Below, one piece after another: positions 7,912-16,700 of a stretch of 21,911 nucleotides of DNA. The translations under genes and the position numbers were made by a program. The notes under the pieces were generated by a model. It was given only the letters and a program-made list of their open reading frames with translations, was not told the origin of the DNA and did no database searches. Position 1 is the stretch's first letter; every line of letters begins with the position of its first letter. The stretch is from Bacteroidales bacterium (GTDB lineage: Bacteria > Bacteroidota > Bacteroidia > Bacteroidales > UBA932), in assembly GCA_016291185.1 (NCBI GenBank), contig JAEFAI010000035.1, forward strand, positions 1-21,911, in the 5' to 3' direction.

Positions 7912-9364
7912 TGACGTAAGTTTTATTCAATTGGACATTGCCGTCGGCATCGATGAAATCAGCGCCGAGCGTGCTCTCGAGACCAGCTTTCGCCACGACG
8001 AAGCTGTAGATGGCCTGGCAGACGCCGAGCTGGGACTGCGTCAGCGCGTACTGCGCGTCGTTGAGGTCCGTGAGCGTGCTGCGGCCCACGTCGTAGGACT
8101 TGGCCGCGATGTCATAGGCCTTCTGGGCCGTCTCGGCGGCGCTGCGGGCGGAGCTGAGGCTCTTCATCGCCGTCTCCATCTGATTGAGGTACTGACGGAT
8201 GGCGATCTTGAGCTGGCGCTCGGTGTTGGTCCGCTGGACATCCAGCTCGCGGGCCTGCACCTTGGCCTGGCGGACGGCGTTGAGACGCTGGCCACCGGAG
8301 AAGATGGGCACCGACAGGCTCAATCCGACGAAGGAATACGGGGACCACTTGTACTCGCTGAACTTGAAGTCGTTGGTCATCGCGTTGAGGCTGTAGTTGA
8401 ACGACAGCGATAGCGTGGGCAGATAGGCGTACTGCTGAACCTTGACGGCATCGGCGAGCTGCTCGGCCTGGATGGCCAGCTGGCGCATCGTGGAGTTGTT
8501 CTCCAGCGAGAGCGCCTCGCTTTCATTCAGGTCATAGAGCATGTGCTCCGCGAAGTCGTCCAGGTCGCCGGCCACGTCGATGTTCGTGTCCAGGTCAACG
8601 CCCATCACGGCCTTGAGCTGCCACAGGGACAGCAGCACGGAGCTCTCCGCGTCATAGACATTCGGGATGGCGTTCGCCAGCGTGGTCTTGGCGCGGGTGA
8701 GGTCCAACTCAGAAGCCTTCTGGGCATTGTAGCGGCGCTGGATCTGCTCACAGTTCGCGAGAGCGTTCTGGTAAGCGGACTTGTACACGTCGAAGGCCTT
8801 CTTGGACAGCAGGCAGGTAAAGAACGCCTGCTTGACCTGATTCACCGTCTCAAGGCGGGAGCTGCGCGCCTGCTCGACGGCCAGCTCGACATTCTCCTTG
8901 GAGATCTTCAGGTTCTTCCAGAGCTGGGCGTTGACCAGCGGCATGCTGGCGCTAAGACCAATCGACCAGGTGTTCCAACGACCGACTTCGAATCCGTCGG
9001 AGGAGCTTTTACTGCCACTGGCATCGCCGGCGTCCGAGCTACCGCTGCTACCGGCAGATCCGCCAGCCATACTGCCCATGCCTCCGATGTCGAAGTCCAT
9101 GTACATGACTTGTTTCTTGATGGTACGCTGATAAGACCCGGATCCACTGACCTGCGGGAAAAGGGAAGCGTACGTTCCCTTACGGGCGTAACCCGTCCGT
9201 TCGATCTCCATGTCTGCCACTTTGACAGACGCATTCTCACTGAGTGCGATCCGCAGCGCATCTTCCAGGGTCAGGAAGGCGGGGGTGGCGGTCGTATCGA
9301 CGGCCTGCGCAGCGGCGATCAGCGGGAGAAGGAACGTGAATACTAACGTAATTGTTCTCTTCAT
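7904..9364 (-). CDS. TolC-family outer-membrane efflux channel
   Basis: Outer-membrane exit duct of the efflux complex. The protein has 486 residues, with a signal peptide MKRTITLVFTFLLPLIAAAQ cleaved near residue 20-21. Two repeats of long alpha-helices typical of OEP proteins are visible (ALRIALSENASVKVADMEIE; VPIFSGGQRLNAVRQAKVQ). A low-complexity stretch rich in G, S, D and A (residues about 94-124) sits where the first beta-hairpin should cross the outer membrane, so it is probably a surface loop. It is the first gene of the operon, with its promoter in the divergent 64-base gap shared with lgt. Tolerance to toxic compounds is the expected role; the substrate is unknown. Confidence 0.93.
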   Translation of the reverse strand: MKRTITLVFTFLLPLIAAAQAVDTTATPAFLTLEDALRIALSENASVKVADMEIERTGYARKGTYASLFPQVSGSGSYQRTIKKQVMYMDFDIGGMGSMAGGSAGSSGSSDAGDASGSKSSSDGFEVGRWNTWSIGLSASMPLVNAQLWKNLKISKENVELAVEQARSSRLETVNQVKQAFFTCLLSKKAFDVYKSAYQNALANCEQIQRRYNAQKASELDLTRAKTTLANAIPNVYDAESSVLLSLWQLKAVMGVDLDTNIDVAGDLDDFAEHMLYDLNESEALSLENNSTMRQLAIQAEQLADAVKVQQYAYLPTLSLSFNYSLNAMTNDFKFSEYKWSPYSFVGLSLSVPIFSGGQRLNAVRQAKVQARELDVQRTNTERQLKIAIRQYLNQMETAMKSLSSARSAAETAQKAYDIAAKSYDVGRSTLTDLNDAQYALTQSQLGVCQAIYSFVVAKAGLESTLGADFIDADGNVQLNKTYVNE

Positions 9365-9380
9365 AATATATAATCGCGGG

Positions 9381-9388
9381 CAAAGTTA
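9381..9388 (-). promoter_or_regulatory. Promoter box for efflux operon
   Basis: TAACTTTG on the minus strand matches TAnnTTTG and ends 16 bases before the tolC-like start codon. No good -33 TTTG is visible at the usual distance; that position falls on the opposing lgt promoter box. Confidence 0.6.
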
Positions 9389-9402
9389 TGCAAATTTTGT
9401 GC

Positions 9403-9410
9403 TATATTTG
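9403..9410 (+). promoter_or_regulatory. Promoter box for lgt
   Basis: TATATTTG matches TAnnTTTG and ends 18 bases before the lgt ATG at 9429, implying a very short leader. It lies exactly 14 bases from the opposing box of the efflux operon. The -33 element is unclear. Confidence 0.6.
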
Positions 9411-9428
9411 TGCGAAACGCAAAACTTT

Positions 9429-10313
9429 ATGACAGAATCTTTACTTTACGTGCACTGGCACATTGACCCCATACTCTTCCACATCGGGTCCTTCGAGATC
9501 CGCTGGTATGGCCTGCTCTTCATGTCGGGTTTCGTGATCGGCTGGTACCTTTTCAAGTGGTTTTTCACCCGCGAGAAGGTGAGCACCGCGCTGATGGATC
9601 CGCTGCTGTACACCCTGCTGATCGCTACGGTCGTCGGCGCCCGCCTCGGGCACTGCATCTTCTACCAGCCGGATTACTACTTCGGCTCCTGGGCCGGTTT
9701 CCTGGAAATTTTCATGCCCTGGAAGGGCGGCCTCGCAAGCCACGGCGGCGCCATTGCCCTGCTGCTGGCGATGTGGTGGTTCACCAGCCACTATGGCAAG
9801 AAGCATGACTTCGACTTCCTCTGGCTCATGGACCGCCTGTGCATCGCCGTCGCCTTCGCCGCCTGCATGATCCGCCTGGGCAACCTCTTCAATTCCGAGA
9901 TCTACGGCGATGTCACCACCCTGCCCTGGGGCTTCATCTTCGACCTGCGGGGCGAGACCGAGCCCAAGCACCCGACACAGCTCTACGAGGCCTTCACCTA
10001 CCTGCTGCTCGGCCTGGTCATGGTCTGGGTCTATAAGAACAAGCTGGACAAAGTGCACCGCGGATTCTTCTTCGGCTTCTTCCTGCTGGGCTGCTTCGGC
10101 GGCCGCTTCCTGATTGAATTCATCAAGGAACCGCAGGTCGAATTCGAGCAGACGATGGCCCTGGACATGGGTCAGCTCCTCTCCATTCCCTTCATCCTCG
10201 CAGGCATCGGCCTGCTCATCTACTCCGCCAAGGCAAAAAAACCGGCCGCGGTGGTTCATCCGCAGCCGGTTAAGAAATCAGAGACGCACTACGCGCGTCC
10301 GCTCAAAGGCTAG
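9429..10313 (+). CDS. lgt: Prolipoprotein diacylglyceryl transferase
   Basis: Inner-membrane enzyme that moves diacylglycerol from phosphatidylglycerol to the lipobox cysteine of prolipoproteins, the first step of lipoprotein maturation. The protein has 294 residues from the ATG at 9429; an upstream in-frame extension exists but runs antisense into the efflux gene and crosses the promoter, so it is rejected. Key motifs are RWYGL (25-29), SHGG with the essential-type histidine (104-107), RLGNLFNSEIYG (149-160, the Lgt signature), HPTQLYEA (181-188) and GGRFLIEF with R226 and E230, spaced like the essential C-terminal Arg/Glu pair of E. coli Lgt. About seven membrane helices are visible. The stop shares the palindrome CTAG with the convergent TMEM43-family gene. 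Confidence 0.95.
   Translation: MTESLLYVHWHIDPILFHIGSFEIRWYGLLFMSGFVIGWYLFKWFFTREKVSTALMDPLLYTLLIATVVGARLGHCIFYQPDYYFGSWAGFLEIFMPWKGGLASHGGAIALLLAMWWFTSHYGKKHDFDFLWLMDRLCIAVAFAACMIRLGNLFNSEIYGDVTTLPWGFIFDLRGETEPKHPTQLYEAFTYLLLGLVMVWVYKNKLDKVHRGFFFGFFLLGCFGGRFLIEFIKEPQVEFEQTMALDMGQLLSIPFILAGIGLLIYSAKAKKPAAVVHPQPVKKSETHYARPLKG
10235..10271 (-). terminator. Intrinsic terminator for the TMEM43-family gene, inside lgt
   Basis: Read on the minus strand, two 12-base arms (10271-10260 and 10251-10240) form a GC-rich stem with a single U-G wobble and an 8-base loop. A run of seven T residues at 10241-10235 (two inside the stem base) follows. It lies 38 bases past the TMEM43-family stop. On the plus strand the same DNA is lgt coding sequence and lacks a downstream T-run, so it should act only on the minus transcript. 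Confidence 0.75.
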
Positions 10314-11467
10314 CTCTCCTGCGCGGCAGGGGCCGCTTCGGGAGCCTTCTTGCTCTTGGAAACCAAGAAGTAAACCAGCGCAGCGATGACGAGCGCCAGC
10401 GCGACCGCCAGGAGCGGCCGGTAGGCCACCCAGGCAATCATGATCACGAGCAGCGACCAGATGAAACCGACCACGCCCGTCACCAGGTTGAGGCCCAGTT
10501 CGCCGACCTTGGCCAGGAACGGGAGCACCTTGAGGATGGTCACGAGGATGCTGAACGTCATGCGCAGGGCCGCGATCACGAGGATGATACCCAGGATACG
10601 GACGATCCAGAGAATCGCCTTATTGGCGGCTTTCTCGGACTCAAACATCTCCTCCTGAGAGTGCTCGCCCATCTTCAGGACCATCAGGCTCTTGCCGTTC
10701 TTGTGCTTATAGGACTCGAAGCTATTTCCCTTGACCTGAGCCAGGATGGAGGCGACACCGCCATCCGCCTCAGTGAAGGTCACGCGGACATCACCGACTG
10801 CGGGGGTCTGGGGATTCTCGCCATAATAGACGACATTGCCCGAAACGAAGGTGTCTATGCCGTTGCCCAGGGATGCCGGGACGTTCACGGACGTGCTGGC
10901 GGGAATGGCACCGACCAGTGCGGGAGGGAGCACATAAGCGCCGAAGTCCACCTTCTCGGCCGTCACCGTGTTGTCGGGAACGGTCGTGCGGACAAAGTTG
11001 CTGCTCTGATAATCAGGGTCTTTGAAACTGCCGGAATCAATCGGACCGCTCACCCACTCTTTGGAGTAGGTGTAGGTCGTGGTAGTCTCCTGACCACCGC
11101 CGATCTTGTCCTTGGTCTCGGAGGAGGAGTGCTCCACCACCTGATAATACTCGACGTCACGCACCAGACGGACCGCGTTCACGGTCACGCCGTAATCGGG
11201 ATCGGTCAGAAGCTCGTCCGTCTTTGCCACGGCGGTAGCGTGGATCAGTTTCCCTTCCAGGGAGGGATCCACAGAATCGACGCTGGCGACATCGACACAC
11301 TCGGTCTCGGCCGCCTTAAGCATCTTCGCGGTTTTGACAGCACGACCTTCGTTCCACCACAGGAGGACGGTCGCGGCGACAAACAGCACCAGGCCGGTGA
11401 GAATTCCCTTTAGGGAATTGCCCAGCCGGGTGCCGTAGCTAGTCTTAGTAACTTCTTGATAGGCCAT
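10310..11467 (-). CDS. TMEM43 (LUMA)-family membrane protein
   Basis: A 385-residue membrane protein matching the TMEM43 family, whose human member is an inner nuclear membrane/ER protein. The family hallmark is at the N-terminus: a helix at about 20-38 followed by LLWWNEGRAVKTAK. A large, mostly polar domain (about 40-285) follows, probably on the non-cytoplasmic side, then three or four hydrophobic segments (about 285-370) and a lysine- and alanine-rich tail. The bacterial role is unknown. The gene follows pgk after 45 bases with no convincing promoter, so readthrough from the pgk promoter is likely. A terminator lies just downstream, inside lgt. The fold call rests on the WWNEGRAVKT motif and topology. 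Confidence 0.85.
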   Translation of the reverse strand: MAYQEVTKTSYGTRLGNSLKGILTGLVLFVAATVLLWWNEGRAVKTAKMLKAAETECVDVASVDSVDPSLEGKLIHATAVAKTDELLTDPDYGVTVNAVRLVRDVEYYQVVEHSSSETKDKIGGGQETTTTYTYSKEWVSGPIDSGSFKDPDYQSSNFVRTTVPDNTVTAEKVDFGAYVLPPALVGAIPASTSVNVPASLGNGIDTFVSGNVVYYGENPQTPAVGDVRVTFTEADGGVASILAQVKGNSFESYKHKNGKSLMVLKMGEHSQEEMFESEKAANKAILWIVRILGIILVIAALRMTFSILVTILKVLPFLAKVGELGLNLVTGVVGFIWSLLVIMIAWVAYRPLLAVALALVIAALVYFLVSKSKKAPEAAPAAQES

Positions 11468-11512
11468 ACACGAAATGGGATTTAGGGTTGTAGAATTGCT
11501 TTTTCCAAAGGT

Positions 11513-12766
11513 TTAGCCGCGAATGGCCGCGATACCCGGAAGCTCCTTGCCTTCGAGGGCCTCGAGCATGGCGCCGCCGCCCGTGGAGACATAGCTCACC
11601 TTATCTGCATAGCCCATCTGGGTCACGGCAGCGACGGAGTCGCCGCCACCCACGAGGGTGTAAGCGCCCTTGGCCGTGGCCGCGGCGAGATCTTCAGCGA
11701 TCTGGAGCGTACCCTTGGCGAAGGTAGCCATCTCGAACACGCCGACAGGGCCGTTCCAGAGGATGGTCTTGGAGCCGAGGATGACCTCTTTCCACTCCTT
11801 CAGGGAAGCGGGGCCGGCATCCATACCCTCCCAACCGTCGGGAATCGCGGTGGACGGCACCACCTTGGTGTTGGCCTCGTTGCTGAATTCGTCAGCGATG
11901 ACGGTCTCGGTGGAGAGGTAAATCTTCACACCCTTCTCCTTGGCCTTGGCGAGGATCTCAAGCGCCTGCGGGATGAGCTCATCCTCGTGCAGGGAGTTAC
12001 CGATCTTGCCGCCCTGGGCCTTGATGAAGGTATAACCCATACCGCCGCCGATGATCAGGTTGTCCACCTTCTCGAGCATGTTCTCGAGCACGGCGAGCTT
12101 GGAAGAGACCTTGGAACCGCCGATGATGGCAGTGAAGGGGTGCTTGGCGTTCTTGAGCACGTTGTCGATGGCCTTGATCTCACCTTCCATCAGGTAGCCG
12201 AACATCTTGTCGTTGGGGAAGTACTCGGCGATGAGGGCGGTGGAACCGTGGGCACGGTGGGCCGTACCGAAAGCGTCGTTGATGTAGCAGTCAGCGTAGG
12301 AAGCGAGGGTCTTGACGAAGTCCTTCTGGCTGGCCTTGACGGCAGCCTTGGCGGCCTTTTTCTCCTCGTCGGAGGCATCCTCGGCGAGTCCGCGGGGCTT
12401 GCCTTCCTCCTCGGCGTAGAAGCGGAGGTTCTCGAGCAGGAGGGCCTCACCCGGCTTGAGGGCGGCCACTTCAGCCTGGGCCTTCTGGCAGTCGGCGGCG
12501 AACTTCACCGGCGCGCCGAGGCACTCGGCCACATGATTCACGATGTGCTTGAGAGAGAACTTGTCGGTCACACCCTTCGGACGGCCGAGGTGGGACATGA
12601 TGATGAGGGAACCGCCACCGGCGAGAACCTTCTTGAGGGTCGGCATCGCCCGGCGGATGCGGGTATCGTCCGTAATTTCAAACTGCTCGTTGAGGGGAAC
12701 GTTGAAGTCCACGCGCACGATCGCCTTCTTGCCGGCGAAATCGTAGGAATCGATGTTTTGCTGCAT
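11513..12766 (-). CDS. pgk: Phosphoglycerate kinase
   Basis: Glycolytic enzyme that transfers phosphate from 1,3-bisphosphoglycerate to ADP, making ATP. The protein has 417 residues, the usual length. The signature RVDFNVPL is at residues 18-25. Other conserved blocks are SHLGRPKG (substrate loop), [46 protein letters not shown] and [12 protein letters not shown] (nucleotide-binding end). A TATCTTTG box lies 33 bases upstream in the 60-base gap after the methyltransferase gene, giving pgk its own promoter. Confidence 0.97.
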   Translation of the reverse strand: MQQNIDSYDFAGKKAIVRVDFNVPLNEQFEITDDTRIRRAMPTLKKVLAGGGSLIIMSHLGRPKGVTDKFSLKHIVNHVAECLGAPVKFAADCQKAQAEVAALKPGEALLLENLRFYAEEEGKPRGLAEDASDEEKKAAKAAVKASQKDFVKTLASYADCYINDAFGTAHRAHGSTALIAEYFPNDKMFGYLMEGEIKAIDNVLKNAKHPFTAIIGGSKVSSKLAVLENMLEKVDNLIIGGGMGYTFIKAQGGKIGNSLHEDELIPQALEILAKAKEKGVKIYLSTETVIADEFSNEANTKVVPSTAIPDGWEGMDAGPASLKEWKEVILGSKTILWNGPVGVFEMATFAKGTLQIAEDLAAATAKGAYTLVGGGDSVAAVTQMGYADKVSYVSTGGGAMLEALEGKELPGIAAIRG

Positions 12767-12799
12767 AGCTATAAATGATATTTAGAATATTCCGAATCG

Positions 12800-12807
12800 C
12801 AAAGATA
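12800..12807 (-). promoter_or_regulatory. Promoter box for pgk
   Basis: TATCTTTG on the minus strand matches TAnnTTTG exactly and is followed by a roughly 33-base A/T-rich leader to the pgk ATG. No clear -33 TTG is seen at 19-22 bases. Confidence 0.65.
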
Positions 12808-12826
12808 ACAATTATTTCCGTAAGTA

Positions 12827-13750
12827 CTACCGCGCCATTCGCACCACGATGGAGAGCGGAAGGGCCTTGCCGAACTTGTCGTTCAGGGCCAGTTCGCCGC
12901 TTTCCATCTCCCCCACGCGCATGGCCTGGCGAAGCACCGTCTCGCCCAGCAGGGCGGAATAGCCGTTGCTGTAGAGGTTAAGCACCAGGAAAGCGTCCTG
13001 CGGCGCGAGGATCTCCCCGACGCTGCGCAGCATCCCGAACAGGCATTCGTCCAGCTTCCACTTTTCGCCGTCCGGACCGTGCCCGTAGGCGGGCGGATCG
13101 AGGATGATGCCGTCGTAGCGGTTGCCGCGCCGCGCTTCGCGCTGGGCGAATTTCATCGCATCCTCCACCACCCAGCGGATGCCGTCCAGGCCGCTGTTCT
13201 CCATGTTGCCACGGGCCCAGGTGACCACCTGCCGGACAGAGTCCAGGTGCGTCACGTCGGCCCCCGCGGCCTTGGCGGCGAGCGAAGCACCGCCCGTGTA
13301 GGCAAAGAGGTTCAGCACGCGGGGCGTGCGGCCCAGCTTCTGCGCGAGCGAGCGGGTCTGGCGGTAGATATAATCCCAGTTGGGGGCCTGCTCCGGGAAC
13401 ACGCCGACGTGCTTGAACGAGGTCAGGCCGAGACGCAGATCCATCTTCAGACCGTCTGCGTTGGCATATTTGATGTGCCACTGGTCGTCCATCTTCTTGA
13501 GACGGTTCCAGGTGCCGCTATCTTCCTTGCCGGCCTTGCCGAAACCGGCGCCGGGGGTGAAAGTCGTGTGGGCGAGCCGGCGCCACTGGGCATCCGGCAA
13601 AGATTTATCCCAGAGCGCTTTGGGCTCCGGACGCGCGAGCACGTAGGCGCCGAAGCGCTCCAGTTTTTCGCCCGCGCCGCTGTCCAGCAGTTCGTAGTCA
13701 GTCCAGGAAGAAGAAGGATATTCTGCCATAACGTCCGGTTTAGGATTCAT
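12827..13750 (-). CDS. RlmI-like class I SAM-dependent methyltransferase
   Basis: Predicted cytoplasmic methyltransferase of the RlmI/RlmKL-type group that modifies 23S rRNA cytosine or guanine. The protein has 307 residues. The SAM-binding motif I is VLNLFAYTGGAS (145-156), the acidic end of strand 2 is THLDSV (167-172), and the catalytic-loop-type motif is DPPAYG (218-223). The N-terminal PUA domain of full RlmI seems absent; instead there is a short region with WDKSLPDAQWRR. The start is ambiguous: the ATG at 13750 overlaps the DUF2723 gene by 11 bases, while a second ATG (residue 8, at 13729) begins 10 bases after that gene's stop. The specific target base is unknown. Confidence 0.82.
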   Translation of the reverse strand: MNPKPDVMAEYPSSSWTDYELLDSGAGEKLERFGAYVLARPEPKALWDKSLPDAQWRRLAHTTFTPGAGFGKAGKEDSGTWNRLKKMDDQWHIKYANADGLKMDLRLGLTSFKHVGVFPEQAPNWDYIYRQTRSLAQKLGRTPRVLNLFAYTGGASLAAKAAGADVTHLDSVRQVVTWARGNMENSGLDGIRWVVEDAMKFAQREARRGNRYDGIILDPPAYGHGPDGEKWKLDECLFGMLRSVGEILAPQDAFLVLNLYSNGYSALLGETVLRQAMRVGEMESGELALNDKFGKALPLSIVVRMAR

Positions 13751-16700
13751 CTCCGAGCGCTGCCGAGGCCTGGTCCACCAGGGCCACGAGCCCGTCGGTG
13801 AGCTGTTTGGCCAGGTCGGCGTCGCCGGCCTCTTTCATGATGTCAGACAGGAAGTAGAGACACTGCCCCGCGATCTCGAACTCGTCGCGGGCCCAGTCGT
13901 AGAACTCGATGAAGAACTTGGCGCTCTGCAGCAGGCCGGAGCCCAGCTGAACCGCCAGGGCGCGGGCCTTCTCCGCCTGGCCAAGCTTGTAGTAGTTTTC
14001 GATCATCAGGATGACCATGTAGTCGTTGCCCGAGAAGCCCAGGGAGACGGTCTCCAGCGGGTAATGCTGCATCACCTCTGCCGCCTTGTCGATCATCTCC
14101 AGGGCGCGGTCGTCCTCGCCTGCCTTCATGAAGGCTTCGGCGCAAGTCACGAACAGGCCGCGAACGGACATCACGCCCAGGTGCGTGTACATATTCTGAT
14201 AATCCCGGAAATAGTCGTCGCGCGCGACCGCATCCCAGCTGTAAACCTGCGTCATCAGGCGGTACAGCTCGTCCGTGTCCACGAAGCCCGCCTCGGAACC
14301 CGTCGTCTTGTTCTTGATGGGCACGAACTTATAGGAATAGCCGCTGTACTCGAGGTAGTCCTTGATGCCGATGTTCAGGTCGCCGCCCATGTTCAGGAGA
14401 TGGAGCGGACGGTCCCACTGGTAGCCCGAAAGCAGGTCCAGCATAAAGAGCTCCGGCTTGGTCAGGTAGTCCTTGTCCTTCGAGATCGTGAACACGATCG
14501 AGTCGGGAATCTGCGCCGCATATTTCTCGTCCAGGATGCCGTACTTGATGACATTCTCCTTGTTGACCGGGATGACGATCTTGCGCGAGGGGATGTAGTC
14601 CACCTTGCGGCCGCTCGTCATCGGGGCCTTGATCTGGGGGTGCTTGAAGACGGCCATCACGTCCGCGATGCTCATCTCGATCTCCTGCGTGTCGTAGATC
14701 GGGACATACTCGTTGGTGCCGTAGAGATACTGGTCCGGACCCACCGTCAGGGGCAGCGGGGCGGACTTGTTGCACGCCCACTTCATCTGGTCGATGTGCC
14801 AGTCGGTACCCAGGAGCGAGGTGTTGCAGATGCGCACGTCCGTGCGGACATCCTCCACCTCCTGGGCGTACCAGAGCGGGAAAGTATCGTTGTCCCCGTG
14901 GGTCACGAGGATACCGTTCTCGCCCACGGAGTTGAGGTAGTTGCGGGCCATTTCCACCGCCGTGCGGCGGTTGGAGCGGTCGTGGTCGTCCCAGTTCTGG
15001 GCGGCCATCTGCACAGGCACCAGCAGGCAGAAGCCCGTCAGCACGCTGGCCGTAGCCAGGCTGCCGCGACCCTTGCGGGCGCCGTCGATCCAGCTGAACA
15101 GCGCCGCCACGGCGAGTCCCGCCCAGGCGCTGAAGAAATAGAAGGATCCCGCGTACGCATAGTCGCGCTCGCGCACCTGATACGGCGGCTGGTTGAGGTA
15201 GAGCACGATGGCGATACCCGTCATGAAGAACATCAGGAAGGTCAGCCAGCAGCCGCGCTTGTCGCGGTCGAACTGGAAGAAGAGGCCCAGCAGGCCGAGC
15301 AGCAGGGGCAGGAAATAATAATGGTTCTTGCCTTTGTCGTTTGCGAGCGTGTCCGGCGCATCGATCTGGTCGCCCAGGCGGATGTCGTCGATGAACTTCA
15401 CGCCGCTCTCCCAGTTGCCGTGGAAGATATCGCCCGGATTGGGGGCGTGGATCTGATTCTGGCGACCGACGAAGTTCCACATGAAGTAGCGCCAGTACAT
15501 CCAGTTCAGCTGATAGTCGAAGAAATAATAAAGGTTGGTTCCGAAGCTCGGCTTGCGGGCCGTCGCCCCGGCTACACGTTGGCCCTTGCCATTGGTGTAG
15601 GTCTCGTAGAAAGCCTCGTAGCTGCCGTCCGGGCTGGTGCTCCACATACGCGGGAAGAGCATCTTGCCGGAAGCCTTGTACTTGGCGTCGATCGGGCCCT
15701 CGACCTTCTTATACTTGCCGTCCAGCGGCGCCCAGTAGGTCGTGGTCTTGAGATCGTAGGGAGCGCCGTAGTACTGACCGTAGAGCAGCGGCGTGGAGCC
15801 ATACTGCTCGCGGGAGAGGTAACGCACCAGGGTGAAGGCGTTGTCGGGCTGGTATTCGTTGGTCGGCGTCTTGGCGCACGAGCGAATGATGTCGATGGTA
15901 AAGACCGAGAAGCCGATCGTGATGACGGTCACGCACAGCAGCGCGGTGTTGAGGAAGACCTTCTCCTGCTTCATCGTGCGGAAGATGCCCCAGAACAGCA
16001 GGGCGAGCAGCGCGACGACGAAGAAGGCAGCGCCGGTGTTGTACGGCAGGCCCAGGGTATTGACAAAGAAGAGGTCGAAGTACGCCGCCACCTTCGGCAG
16101 GTACGGGACCACTAGGAAAACGATCAGGCCCAGGATGACCACACCGACGGCAAAAATCTTAACCAACTCCCAGAAGGTGAAAGGTTTGTCCTCGCGCTGG
16201 CGGTAGTAGTACATGAACACGATGGCCGGGATGGCCAGCAGGTTGAGCAGGTGCACGCCGATGCTCAGGCCCATCAGGAAGGCGATGAGCACGATCCAGC
16301 GCAGGGAGTGCGGCTCGTCGGCGCGGTCGTACCACAGCGTCATCAGCCAGAACACCACGGCGGTGAACAGCGAGGACATCGCATAGACTTCACCCTCGAC
16401 GGCCGAGAACCAGAACGTATCCGAGAAGGTATACACCAGGGCTCCCACGAGGCCGGAACCGAAAATCGCCACGGCCTGAGCCGTGCTGTAGCCGTCGGAG
16501 GAAGGACGCACCAGGCGCTTGGCGAGCCAGACGACGGTCAGGTACAGGAAGAGAATCGTCGCCGCCGAGCACAGCGCGCTCATCGCATTGACGAGAATCG
16601 CGGCGTGCATATTGTCCCCGAACAGCGTGAAGATGCGGGCGAAAAGCTGGAACACCGGGTTTCCCGGCGGGTGACCCACTTCGAGTTTATACGATGAAGC

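Noticed and set aside
9210..9428. Upstream in-frame extension of lgt
   Set aside because: It would run antisense into the efflux gene and across the TATATTTG promoter box; Lgt begins normally at 9429.
11506..11513. AACCTTTG upstream of the TMEM43-family gene (minus strand)
   Set aside because: One mismatch at the key first T and no -33 element; too weak to call a promoter.
14064..16115. 683-codon plus-strand open frame over the DUF2723 gene
   Set aside because: Antisense shadow; the minus-strand frame carries clear membrane helices and family motifs.
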